A stretch of 64,000 nt of DNA from Mesodorylaimus sp. YZB2_4 (lineage: Eukaryota > Nematoda > Enoplea > Dorylaimida > Dorylaimidae), in NCBI GenBank assembly GCA_030248295.1, contig JASANH010001669.1:1-64000 (forward strand). The letters are read 5' to 3'. Numbering within the stretch: position 1 is the first letter of the stretch; each line of letters opens with the position of its first letter. Positions 1 through 12,000 of this stretch are shown here, piece after piece. A model generated the notes under the pieces. It did not search any database. It was not told the origin of the DNA and saw only the letters and a list, made by a program, of their open reading frames with translations. The translations under genes and the position numbers were made by a program.

Positions 1-1
1 G

Positions 2-1807
2 ATCGAATTTCGCGATGGTCGATATTTCGTCACTTGGCCTTGGAAGGACAAGGCAGTTGATCTTCCGACGAATTTTCAACTTTCACTGGGAAGGTTGAAC
101 AGTCTTCTTCGTCGTCATAGGGAAGATTCTTCGTTTTTTGAGCGTTATCAAGCCGTTCTTGATGCGCAGTTGGTGAGTGGCATGATCGAGAAGGTCGATG
201 ACTCCAGTGTGACTGGGGACATCGTGCATTATTTGCCACATCATGCAATCATCACGCCGCATAAGGCGACTACGAAGTTGCGCGTAGTGTATGATGGTTC
301 CGCAAAGTCCCGAAAGGGCAGTCTGAGTTTGAATGACTGTTTGTTGCGTGGCCCCGTGTTTTTGGAAGATGTGTGTAACTTACTCATTCGATTCCAGTTG
401 AATCCTGTAGGATTGGTGGCCGATATTGAGAAGGCCTTCCTGCAGGTGGGTCTACGGTCGCCTGATCGGGATGTGACGCAGTTTTTGTGGCTGGATAATC
501 CGCAAATTCTATCCACCGAGAACAATCTGGCGATTTATCGGTTCACGCGGGTACCTTTTGGTATTATTTCTAGCCCGTTTTTGTTAGATGCTACCATCAA
601 GTATCATCTAGCCAGGGATGGTAGTCAGCTAGCTGACACGATTTCGAAGAATATTTATGTCGACAACATTGTTGTCGGTGTCGATTCAGACGAAGCCGCG
701 TCTGCGTTCTATTTGGAGGCGAAGCGCATCTTTGAAGGCGCTTCAATGAATGTGCGTGAATGGGGCTCGAACTCGGCAAAATTTCTCGCTCAGTTGCCGG
801 AAGTCGATCGGGTCTCTACTTCTGGTGTCTCAGTGCTTGGGTCCCTGGGGGTCGCGACCGCTGAAATTTCATCCGTCCCCCCCTGTGGGGGCTCCGGGGG
901 CACACAAAATAAAGGCCCACGAGGGGGAGGGGGGTGCGACACAACGCTTCTTTCTTCCACCCGCCGCGCCGCCTGCCCCTTCTCCGCTCCCCCCCCGCCC
1001 GCCGGGGCGGTCGCGGGCCTTGAGGGGGTAGATTGGGACACTGCTTTGTCTCCGGAGTTGGTCTACACCTGGAAAGGCATTGTGGCTGAAATGCGATCCT
1101 CTTCGCCATTGAGCTTTCCTCGGTTTTGGGGTTTTCGACAAGGTTCGCAGGTTACGTTGCATTGTTTTTGCGATGCATCTCAGTCGGCTTACGGTACGTG
1201 TGTTTACATTTGCTTCACGATTGACGGGGTCTCGGGTAGCCATCTCGTATTTTCTAAGGCTCGTTTGGCTCCCTTGCGTAGTCTTACGCTGCCACGATTG
1301 GAGCTTATGGCTGTCCATATTGGAAGCAAAGCTTTATCGTCTGTTGAATCGAGCTTACCGTTTCCTGTGAGTGAACGGTTTATTTGGACTGACTCGCAGT
1401 GCGTGCTGCACTGGTTATGTTCCAACAAGCCGCTTACTGTGTTTGTTCGAAATCGGATCGCTCAAATCAAGTCGGTCACTGGGGTTGACTATCGATATGT
1501 TCCGACCAGAGAGAACCCAGCCGACTTGGCCTCTCGTGGGTGTTCAGCGTCTGGTTTGGTGGAGTCGCAGCTGTGGTGGCATGGCCCCGTTTGGTTGACT
1601 GATAAGTCGTCATGGCCACCCACTGATTTTCTCCGTGCTCCCAGTGACACAACTTGTGCTCAGGTTGCTTTTGAAGAGCAGGCCGTATTGGTTTCGGCCG
1701 TAGTAGACGTTGAGCCTCCCTGTGGCATTGACTGTAGTCGTTTCTCTTCACTAACTAGGCTTCTTCGTGTAACCGCATATGTAATGCGATTCATCCAACG
1801 GGTTTGA
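2..1807 (+). pseudogene. BEL/Pao reverse transcriptase and RNase H region, broken
   Basis: The open frame enters the window at base 2 and runs to a TGA at 1805-1807. The RT palm motif reads YVDN (about 655-668) instead of the usual YVDD. An RNase H-like segment follows at about 1160-1530, with a Cys-Asp-Ala-Ser stretch, an aromatic-Trp-Thr-Asp-Ser stretch and an Asn-Pro-Ala-Asp-Leu-Ala-Ser-Arg-Gly stretch, all usual in this superfamily. Between about 868 and 1023 the sequence becomes a G/C homopolymer-rich stretch encoding Gly/Pro/Ala-rich residues. This lies where the conserved connection between RT and RNase H should be. The next open segment is in the same frame, so the TGA looks like a simple nonsense change. 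Confidence 0.85.
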
Positions 1808-1816
1808 CAGCGTCCC

Positions 1817-3376
1817 GTGGCCTCGATTGCGTTAATGGCGTCGGATATCGAGGGCGCAAGGACTCGCTGGATTCGGTTTGTGCAGCAGAAGCACTTTGCA
1901 GATGTTTTCTCTGCTTTTGAGAATAAAAAGTCTCATCCACTGATCTCTGAGTTTGATCTTTGGGTTGATGAGATAGGGGTTTTGCGATGTGGAGGTCGTC
2001 TGTCCAATTCGGGTCTTTCTGATGTCACTATTTTTCCGATTCTTCTCCCAAAGAGTGACCCTTTGACTACATTGGTTATTCGGCATTTCCACGAAACGCT
2101 GTTTCATGTGGGTGTAGCGCACACCTTAGCTGCGATTAGGAAGGTGTTCTGGATACCATCTGGGAGATCGCAGGTTTTCGGGCTTATTCGGTCATGTTTG
2201 CGTTGTCGTCGATTTGATGGAGGACCGTATAAGGTGCCTCATATGCCTGCCTATCCACAGTGCCGCGTTGTTGCCTCACCAGCATTCACCTACACGGGTC
2301 TCGATTATTTCGGTCCGCTGATGGCAAAGGATGTGGGGAAAGTGTGGATTTGTCTGTTCACGTGCTTGTCGACGCGGGCAGTGCACTTGGAAGTAGTCGC
2401 GGACATGACCGCTGAGGAATTTCTTCTCGCCTTTCAGCGTTTCGTTGCCCGCAGGGGTAAGCCTTCTGCGATTTGGTCTGATAATGCCGCGCAGTTTAAG
2501 CTGGCGCAGTCGGCTCTCGACCTCGTGTGGAGACGCGTTATCCGTGACGAGACGGTTCTGACTTACATCAGTGATCAGTCGATCAAGTGGAACTTCATCG
2601 TCGAGAGGGCTCCTTGGCGCGGGGGATTCTATGAGCGGTTGGTGCGGATCGTCAAGCAGTGTATGCGAAAGAGCTTCGGTCGACTATGCTTTAGGCTCAC
2701 TCAGCTTCAGACCCTGGTTTCGCAACTCGAGGCAGTAGTGAATTCGCGTCCGCTAACGTATGTCGGCTCCGACTTCGCTTCTGGTCAGGCTCTGACTCCT
2801 GCTCATTTCTTGTCGCTCAATGTGAGTACTGGGATGCCTGCAGTGGATCCGGCGGAGGCGCAGGACCCAAATTATGTGCAAGGTTTGTCGTCTTCTGATA
2901 AGCTGCTCGACTCATGGAAAAAGGGTCAGAGGCATTTAGAACGTTTCTGGGAACAGTGGCGCGATCAGTATTTGTTGAGCTTAAGAGAACGATCTCAACG
3001 TCATTTAAAACAAGCTCGTGCGCGGTCTCCATTTGTTCCCGCGATTGGAGACGTTGTTTTGGTTAAAAATGAAGGCCCACGTGGGTCCTGGAAACTAGCT
3101 CGTGTTTGGTCTTTGCAGAAGGATTCCGATGGGGAAATCCGGTCCGCGAAAATTGTTTTGCCTTCAGGGCACTCTGTCTTACGCTCGTTAGCTCATTTGT
3201 ACCCGTTGGAAGGTAGTAGCATCCCTGATTCGGAGCAAGAGGCTCCATCAGCGCAGGTGCCAGCTGCTGTCACAGCCTCATCCACGACTAGTCGGAATCG
3301 TCCAATCAGAGCAGCGGCTGCTCGGGCCTTGGAGCGAGTCAGGGGTAACCTGGAGGCGGAGGACCTGTCGGATTAA
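1817..3376 (+). pseudogene. BEL/Pao integrase and C-terminal DUF5641 region, part of the broken pol
   Basis: This segment is 519 codons in the same frame as the upstream RT segment, ending at a TAA at 3374-3376. An HHCC zinc-binding region (CLRCRRF at about 2197) precedes the integrase core. The core has Asp in a GLDYFGPL context, Asp in SDNAAQF (about 2478), and the Glu segment WRGGFYERLV (about 2615). A DUF5641-like tail with GDVVLVKNEGPRG (about 3047) and a final HLYPLEG follows. The methionine at the start is only an internal codon. The domain would insert cDNA, but the polyprotein is interrupted by the TGA, so this copy is unlikely to be autonomous. Confidence 0.85.
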
Positions 3377-4867
3377 GGATCGAAGTTAATCGTGGCAGGT
3401 ATGCTGTAACAGGGCTCTTTTTGGGCGTGAATCACCCAGTAGCGCCGTAAAGGGATCTGTTCAGTTGCACGATGCTCTCTAACATTTGGGTGTTCATTGC
3501 AGTCCCCTGAGTTTGGCTCAGCCGGTCTCAGACATTTTTCGTTTGTGTGGCCATTTTACAGGTGTGAGCTACACAAGGCTTCTCATAATCCGTTCTGACT
3601 CGATTGTTGCTGCTGAGCAAAGTGTGTGTTTCGTCAGTGAGATAAGGGCGTTAGGATTCGGTGCCTTATTTCATGTTTAGGATGGGGGTACGAAATTTGG
3701 GGATTAGTGTGGGGTTGTACAAGAGTGAATTTTTGGGTGAAAAGATATTCTGGGGTGTGATACACAAGGATATCTCGGATGCAGGTATAAAATTATGTTC
3801 GTGGTATGTACGACGGTGTTCATGCTAATTAACAGGTTTCTTTGTGTGCTGATTTGCCGTTATGTGGCTCATTTTGGTAGATGTTAGATCATTGGGGTAC
3901 TGCGTGGTAATGGTGTGAGAGTTGGTTTTTTGGGTTGAGTTAGGGATTTGTGTGCATCAACCTAGTAGCTTATGCTTTCTGAGTTTCCAACCACCTTTTT
4001 TGGCCTGGGGAGTGTCGCGAAGATACATTCGCGAGTTCTTGCGCACTTATTCCAGTTTATTCTTTATTGACAATGTCGGACTACCTGCCCTTTGCCCTTG
4101 TAATAAGACCACCTATGCACCTCACCCTTTGATGATAGGAAATACACCGGTTTTCTTTGTCATGTAATTGCAGTAGGTCCTTGTTTATGGTTTGCTGTTC
4201 ACTTGTTACTTTGGGTTCAATAGCGAAAGGTTGTGCCTCTCTCAGCCTTTCTAATCCACACGACGCACGGCCTCCACGTCATTCTGCTATGTCGTGTTAA
4301 CAACATTTACTTCCACTGCGCCTACACGACAATTCCAACTAATCCCATGCTCACGGAGTGCATCACGGGTCAAGGTCCCAAATTAAAAATCGCACTCGAC
4401 TGGAGGGCATTACGGAGTAGGATGTACCTACATGCGTAAGGATTAAAATTTCCCAAGGGTTTTCTTTGATTACACATTTTCAAAAGCATTTTTCGTAAAC
4501 GTCGATCTACACATTCCTGCCACGTAGTTCCTGGAAAAATAGGACTATGATTTTCTATCGCCAGTATATCCTACCTGATTTTTACTTCGTTCCTGCGTTA
4601 ATAAACTGCTTGTTAGACCAGTCGCACAATGCTTGTCAATTTTCGCCCATCCGACCTTCATGGTCTTGTGTTCGTCCATATGGCCATGCTCTCCGACTAA
4701 CAAGCAACCCGCTCATAATTTCTTATGTGAGAAGGTTTCGGAGAGAAAAGAATGTCCTGGATTTCCCTGAGAAGCTCAGCTCTAATTAGGCTGAAGATAA
4801 GAATAAGCCGAGAGAAAATTGATTAGCCTCTATAGCTAGTACAAAGAGAGATAAAACGGTACAAAAA
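3377..4867 (+). other. Non-coding stretch downstream of BEL/Pao pol, possible 3' LTR
   Basis: No convincing coding sequence is visible. A purine-rich GT-rich stretch at about 3680-3712 could be a polypurine tract, so part of this region may be the 3' LTR. The 5' LTR is outside the window, so the boundary is a guess. Confidence 0.3.
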
Positions 4868-4967
4868 GTCAATGAGCGGATCAGACGCGTGTGCAGCTCT
4901 AAAAGTAAGTTCGTCTGTCAAAGTCTGTTTTCTAAAGTTGCGTTGTTCATTCAAAGACCCTGTAAAA

Positions 4968-5120
4968 ATGAATGTGCTAAATCTGATATTTTTGGGCACA
5001 TTGCTTGTCTTAAGCGAGGTACGTACATCAAGTGCAGGATACGCCTACGATATTCGTGGAGTCCGTTACTATCTGAAATCATTGACCTCGACGACAACGC
5101 CAGCTCTCAAACCAAAGTAG
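4968..5120 (+). CDS. Candidate first exon of a small secreted protein
   Basis: An ATG at 4968 opens a hydrophobic leader (MNVLNLIFLGTLLVLSEV) that ends in a plausible signal-peptidase site after SSA. A short Tyr/Arg-rich stretch (GYAYDIRGVRYYLKS) follows. The frame stops at 5120, but a GTAGGT at 5117 could be a splice donor. No downstream exon could be joined. The product is not recognised, and the leader could arise by chance in AT-rich DNA. Confidence 0.28.
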   Translation: MNVLNLIFLGTLLVLSEVRTSSAGYAYDIRGVRYYLKSLTSTTTPALKPK

Positions 5121-5632
5121 GTCAAGCGCTTGAAAACATCTTTCTTGGCGGCGATGGAGTGGGTCACCCAGTCACACAAGCTGTGCTCTAGCAGGCCAAA
5201 CATTGGCTCAGACTTATCCGGGAACTATTTGAAGGGAAGACAGCAAAGTTTTTTGGGAATATGGATCAGAACTGTTCTTGACTGTTGTCCAGATAATGCC
5301 CCGTGGCTCAAAGATTAAAATGGCCACTGGTTTGAAACGACACCTTTTGGCCCTCTTCTCTTCTCTTGCTTCTTGGGACAATTTCACTTTGACGAGCAGC
5401 AGGGAATAAGTGAAGAGGGACTATCACCTCGACGAAGCGCCCCAATAATTAGATTCAGATACAGTAGTAAAACGCCTTCTCGGACAGCGATCAAGGTACA
5501 GTTGGATTTGAAACCGGGGCGTTTCAACGACAAAGTATGATCAAGTTTTTACGATATTAAGAAAGAGTTTCCCAGAAGGTCTGTTTGACAGTGGTTTTCA
5601 TGTTCCCTTCAAATAGTTTCCCAAATCAGTAT

Positions 5633-5712
5633 GATTGTCAAACATGTGTTCCTAAGCCCTGGGTGCGCTGTATGGTGCTTGGCTATGGATAAAGAATGGC
5701 ATGACATGAGTC
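5633..5712 (+). repeat. SINE-like repeat, family B, truncated copy
   Basis: This segment is similar to sequence at 61738-61830 and 48372-48450. Shared words include tgtgttcctaagccct, tgcgctgtat and cttggctatgg. The copies at 48.4 and 61.7 kb also have a tRNA-type B-box upstream, which is missing here. I take it as a 5'-truncated copy of the same short element. Confidence 0.5.
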
Positions 5713-8700
5713 TGGGGCACATGGGCGGCTGGAGTGCGCGTGGTCAATATGGGCTGTGGGGAAATGTTTTGCGATGGAGAAAATGAGATAATATTCTCAT
5801 CGATAAATCCTACATGTGTATGATTGTCAAGGGGTTGTCTTTGGAATGAAAACACCTGTTCCATTGTGTAAAAATGAAATGAGTTTGATTTGATTACCTT
5901 AAATCATCTTTTAATCACCCTGAAATAGTCCCCGCAGGCGCACTTGTAATAATACTGTACTACAATACCCTGGACACTATTCCAGTTTTTGAAGCATGTC
6001 TGCGAAGAGTTTGACTGTGTCACATTTCCCCAGTATTCTGATCGTAAGATAATGCTTGACATTTTATTCAGTACCGCTCACTTTTCAGGTTCCGACCATT
6101 ATCTTGGTTGAATCTGATGCCGTCATCCATGTATCGAATGGCCATTATCCAAGAACGACTAAGAGAAGAAAAGAATAAGAAATTGCAAACACTAGTAGCG
6201 CACGAATAATAAGATACACGTGATTACGTCAAAGAAAGATACTAGAACCCTTCTGACGTGATAGGAAATTATTTTTGAGAATTCTCAGACTTATAACTTT
6301 CATAAAAAGAGCTGTTTAACGCAAGAAGAGTCGTGTATAGCAGGTACTATTCGAAACCTAAAATAAAGAGAGTTACGAGAGAATTTTTAGAATTACGCAA
6401 AAGAAATACAGTAGTTCAATAGTCCATTTCCAGTCTTGACTCAATAGCGCTAACGTTAAGATTTTATGCCCAACCACACCGTACCCTGCTGTTTATTGCG
6501 CCCTCCCATCAATCGTATACAGCCCGATGAGCCTGGAAAGAACATTTTGTATCTTCCCTTTGCTGCTTTCACAGCAGACGAAGGATCAAGCCGATATGCT
6601 GGCGAGTGTTCGAGTCGCTCAGGTTAATCTTTTTTTCTTTGTCACACGAGGAAGAATGCGGAGGCGTGGCGTGCTTTTACCTTAACACGCTGAATCCGCT
6701 ATAATCGGAATGGATTGAAATGAACATTTTTGGATTTGATTGGATAATTAGGCTGCTTACGGATTAGATTTGATTAAAAGCTGTAAGACAAAATCATCAG
6801 CTTTGCAGTGCGATGAATTTGCTGTAGCTCTATAGGTGTAAATACGCAGTACAATACCCAATAGGTATGTTACTGGGCATCAACTTTCGATTTCGATTAG
6901 GGCGGACACATTTAAAAAAGTTCAAATGAGAAACAATTCAAATAAAACGACCTGCAGTTCTGGCAATAGGTCCTGACAGACAGCTCTTTTAATCAGTGCA
7001 GATCATGGTGAGCAGCTCTCATGCGAGAACCATAGTCGAGCAGCGCCAACAGAACTATTCCGAGGCTAGAACTATTATTTAATTTCAATTTTTTGGAGAG
7101 TTACCTACTACGATAAGGGCTCTAATTTTGTAATTTTCTGGTTGCCAAAATCTGCTTGGTCAGATAGTGAAGAAGCTTTAAAATGATTTTTAGCCTATCT
7201 ATCTCAAACCGACTTCGACAAAAATGTTTATCGTGTCCTGTTAGCCCAACTTGCGAACACCACTACAGGACAAAGACGTATACCTCAGATTTCCCTGGTT
7301 CGCAGTGTCCCATGATGGGCCCAGATAAAACCTCATGGGCTGATTGTAAATCACGTGGCAGCAGGCGGATCGCGCGTGTTAAAATCAATGCACATGAGTT
7401 TGATGATGGACAATGGACGCCTTAGCAACAGACCCGCGTGGCAGCAGGTACAGCAAACTCATTTGGAGGACGGAGGAAAATTAGACACGAGATTACCACG
7501 TGTTCTGGACGATCTACATCTAACGTGTAGGCCAACAAAGCTAATGTATATCGGATAGACTCACTGTATTCGCTGTGCTGTACCTACAGTGTTGTTCAAA
7601 CGGCAAGACATACTTAACAAACAGTGCATACTGTGCAAGAATGGCGAGTAAAGCAAGCGAAGAGAGGGGGCATTATCGGATGAGTTTGAGTCGACTGACA
7701 GTAGTGGGGGCAATTAGTCTGCAGGAGCCTTGCTTTGGACAGTGTCTGAGTTTGGTGAGAGAAAAACTAATGATGTTGGTCACACGGATGAGCTGACGCT
7801 GTATAGAAAAGGCGTGCGAAAAAAGTTTGATGCCTAACAAGCCAACGATAGCAGCAAGTGTGAAAAGAGGAGCCCCAGAGATAACTGCATTAGGCGAAGG
7901 ATCGTCGGCAGAATACATCCATCGATTGTCAATCGATAAAGGTCTCGCCCGTGCAACGATGGCGCATGGAATTGATGCCGGGTCTTCAAGACCCACACGC
8001 GAGAAGAACCCACAAAACCTTGCCTGACAGAGGCAGATACAAGAACGACGAACTTCCAAAAGGAGCACAATGCTGAAAGAAACACACGCACTCTTGGCAC
8101 TAACATAAGTGGGGCAGTAGGAAGCCAGCGCAATATCCTTATCGTCGATCCCGCTCAGGGGAGGATGCGGGATCTCGCATGGCTAAGGGGTCAAGTCGCT
8201 GCGATAGCGTCACTGGGGAAGGCTTGTCGCTTCAGTCCATTTTGCATGCGTAGAGGACACTGCGAGTATTGGCGTCGCCCTTACGGAGCCCGTCCTACCG
8301 AGAATTCATGCGCTTCACTAATTTACTCTGTATCATCTGCAGGCAGTTTTAGCAATAAGATCATGGACTCCTGACTCGCTAGCAGCTGCTCCGTTCATTA
8401 CGTACATACTTATCACGATCCTTCAATGCACCTTTCTGAATGTGCTGGTACATAGTATGTTGAAGCCAGCTCACGATCAAACGTTGAGCAAGCCCGCTGA
8501 CTGTATCAAATCTGAATTAAAGTGATCGACCGTAGAGTAAGCGAGTAAAGCACTTGACATTAAATATTCGTTTATTGGAGACACTTTCTTAGTCACACGC
8601 CGCGTGCTTGGTTGGCGTGGAAGCCACCACAATGCGAAAGAAATGCAGAATTCCTGACTTGACTGTCATAACATTAGCAAAGCGCACAAAAGGAGGCTGG

Positions 8701-9066
8701 CGCAAAACATCTTTTTCTTTCACAGTTGTGTATATACGCTGGGGTAAACCTTGACGCGTGTAAGTATACTTCCCACCTTGCAATAATATACAGTAGACAT
8801 GTCACAAAGCAGCACCACCAAGTACCGTACAAGGCATAAGCCCAAACTACGTGGGCCAAATGTAGCACTGTCTCGACCACCCCACTTTGAAAAATCTTGT
8901 CATAAATGAAAACCATTGCGATGTCTCCTTCACCACAAGCAATAGTCCTAATCTCATCTGACCTGACCACTTTAAATAATTTTTGTGCACGAGAGGAATA
9001 TCCTAGCACTGTCAACTTCTCTCCATCTCATCGTCAGTGGTCCTATATTTTTTGCATTATGTTAGA
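5713..9066. other. Intergenic stretch without a recognisable gene
   Basis: Open frames up to 131 codons occur (for example minus 7673-8068 and minus 8674-9015). None shows a recognisable domain or can be tied to splice sites in a consistent way. The right end is probably the anoctamin 3' UTR. Confidence 0.5.
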
Positions 9067-12000
9067 TCACTTTCCAAGATTTTGTTCGCCTCTTATTTTT
9101 TCTTCTTTCATAAAATTCTCCTGTTGTAGATATTCTTCGCGTTTCCTTCGCACGATGATACGAGACGGTTCCACTGGTATCATGTATTCGATGAACCATT
9201 GTAGAAGAAAAATAGTATGTTCAAATGTGACAATAAATGCCACCCGTGACACAAGCACGTGCCACCATGTTTTTGTGCGCCCGTACGACTCCAAACCATG
9301 TGGATTTTTCATCCAAGGTGACTGACGAAAATCTCTGTACTTGCAAGATTCGACGGTGTTATTGCGTCGATGTGGGCCACCCCATTTTCTTAAATCGCCG
9401 CGCCAAGGATCATTCTGCCTGAAAAGCAGATAGACAACTTCAACTACAGAATGCATGGCATGAATTGGCTGTGAGACAGGGCACACCTGCTTCAAACGCA
9501 AGTAAACTTACCACAGCGATGTGTTAAAATCTGACAGAATAAAGTCGACGTATCCATCCAATGTCCAGTCCTGGCTGTAGGAAGACAGGTAAACCAGCCG
9601 TGGAATAAACTCCATCGTTAGGGCAATTAAGAGAGCGTTGGTTAAGATGGCAATTTTTGTCGTTACTCGAATTAGCCCAGTCCAAATCGTATCGCGACGT
9701 ATTGGAATGGGAGGACTGCGACGTCGATAAACAAGCACTTTGTATGCATCGATACGAATTTGAGCTGAAAAAAAGCAAGCACTACGAAATGGAAATTTAA
9801 AATTAAGAGAAAATGCTACCGATATTATTGAGCAAAGCAAATAAAGGAGCCAATGGGAATGCAGGAACAAACATGGTCACGAAACCGTACTGTATAAATA
9901 CTTGGAGGTAATCTGAGAATAATAGAATTCTGTCATTCGGCTGCAGTCGATAGTCTTCTTCCCACCGCGCGTTCTTTTCAGAATGGCGGTACAGTTTTTT
10001 TTTGAATTTATTGAAACAGACTCTGATCATCGGCACACCGATTTCGACGAAGCTGTCGATCACTTGTTTCCCGGAATAGATGACTGCCAATTGAATGGCA
10101 ACGTCCAAAAGGCAACCAGTTACTGGACATCGATCTTGGAAATCCCCCTGGTGGTGCGGTGGTGGCAAGAATTGACCTCGAATGAAGGCGAGATAGAAAA
10201 GCGCACCATAGTAATTGACAAACTCGAAAATGACAACTTTGTAAGTATAACTGCGCTCATATTCGCTGTTCGTTCGATGATTCTCCAGTTTAGTTAAATA
10301 AACAGCGATGAGCTGATATATCTGCAATGCACAAGCAATGGTTGCCCCACAAAACGTGTCTCTACCTTGGACAAACAGTCGTACTGTGCACTGTCTGTCG
10401 TTCTGATCTACAGTGTGTGCGAGGGTCGATAGTAGTTATATGCCAACACTGCCAAAACAACACAGCCCACATGGTGGATGGACTGAGAATCCTCCAGAAT
10501 GGCTTGTGGCAAAATTCAACACGCGAGTCAGACTTGGGTGCCGGACTGGAGTGCATATTGTGGTTGTTGCAGTGCCGAACTCAGATAACTGCAAAGTCCG
10601 GATACAACTAGCATTGCAAATAGTCCTCACTTCCCAATTGTTTTGGCCAAGACGACCCTAGCGATGGTTCAACAATAAGAGAATACAATGAAAAGTCCTT
10701 CCTGTGAAACTCACTTTCTTCGAAGAGGCGACTTATGGGATGGGGACTTCGACCTCTGAAGCACGTCTGTCCTAATCGTAAGGTTACGAACACGCAGACT
10801 GCAACAATTCAGGCCTTTTTCTATTTCCTGCTGGGGCACCCAGCCCTTTTTGGCGCGAGAGTGGACTGGAGTGAATGTTTTGGTTGTTGCAGTGTCGACC
10901 TCAGATAATCTTGCAAAGTCCTGATACAACTACTGTATCATTGCAAATAGTCCACACTTCCCGATTGTTTTAGCCATGATTTTCCTGTACATCTACCATG
11001 GACAGATGCAACTTGCAGAAGTTTAGGTGTAGAAATTCGGACTGCTAACTTTGGGATGAGGATAGAGGGAGCCCCAGGCAAGTACATTATGTAAGGAGAA
11101 ACAACCATTTACCACGGCGACTCAACGCACGACTGGCAAGGTAAGGACTAGCACAAGGACTGACGGCTCGGCACTAAAAAAACAGGTAGTATTATTGCAA
11201 ATCAAGAGTCAGTCAGGTTTAGTCAATAGCTCAGCAGTATCCTGATTGACAATGTTTTGTTGAAATTGAAGATGATTTAAAAGAGCTTTGTAATTCATCA
11301 TTCAACGCAGAACTGCTGAGCATAGTATTCTAGCAGTAGGAGTGCTGAGCTAGGGGTTTTAGTAGATCTACAGTATCAATCGGCCAATTGAACTGATGTT
11401 GTGATGTTTCACTGATTCGAGAAATATTTTCGAAAGCGTTCATAAAAATGCTGGTATGCTTGTCAAAGAAAAGCCGCATAATTGCAAATTTTTTCAAAAT
11501 GCTTTTGTACTTGCATAATTGCAATATCGGATAATTGCAGCTTCGGCTAATAGCAACTCTTTTTGCGGTTGCAATTATTCGACGTAGACTCTACAGCACG
11601 TCTTGGCATCATATCCTTCGTTCATGCAGTCTTTGCTACGTATCGATATTTTCTGACAGATGGATCAATTGGCAGGCCATGTTTCTATGCATGCAGCGTT
11701 TGATTTAGTGCCAGTAGTCACTAAGGAAAGATTTTTTGCCTGCTCCTACTATAAGTAGCAAGACGGTCTGGGGACGGTTAGACGCTGGTCATGAGTCCCG
11801 TGAACTTACCTTCGACATGATACCAATCACGATTCCGTTTGCAATGGCACCAGCTACGCTTGTCAAGGTGATGTAGTCGATGCGGGGATCGTCGATGCTA
11901 TACAATGCCAGTGACCAGATGTATGTTCCCATGATTTTGTAAATCATCAGAGCGGCAATAAATGCCATTACGATGGACAGTAAAAATATAATAGTTGCAA

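Larger units (their letters stand above)
1..3376 (+). mobile_element. BEL/Pao LTR retrotransposon, 3' part of pol (5' end outside window)
   Basis: The window opens inside a pol reading frame: codons are already open from base 2. The order is reverse transcriptase, RNase H-like region, zinc-binding and DDE integrase, then a DUF5641-like C-terminus. This order and the C-terminal domain are typical of the BEL/Pao superfamily rather than Ty3 or Copia. Gag, protease and the 5' LTR would lie to the left of the window. The copy is damaged by an in-frame TGA at 1805-1807 and by a GC-rich low-complexity stretch near 868-1023 that stands where conserved RT-connection sequence is expected. The 3' LTR cannot be delimited without the 5' one. 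Confidence 0.9.

Noticed and set aside
790-1318. Pro/Arg-rich minus-strand open frames
   Set aside because: They are shadows of the GC-rich stretch and the real pol frame on the plus strand.
7673-8068. 131-codon minus-strand open frame
   Set aside because: No domain, no splice context and an overlapping plus-strand frame of similar quality. I see no reason to prefer it as a gene.
8674-9015. 113-codon minus-strand open frame just after the anoctamin stop
   Set aside because: It resembles no known domain, has a composition rich in Cys and Trp typical of random reading, and probably lies in the 3' UTR.
10327-10661. Plus-strand open frames of 82-94 codons over the anoctamin intron
   Set aside because: They overlap an imperfect duplication in intron 4 and show no conserved motif.
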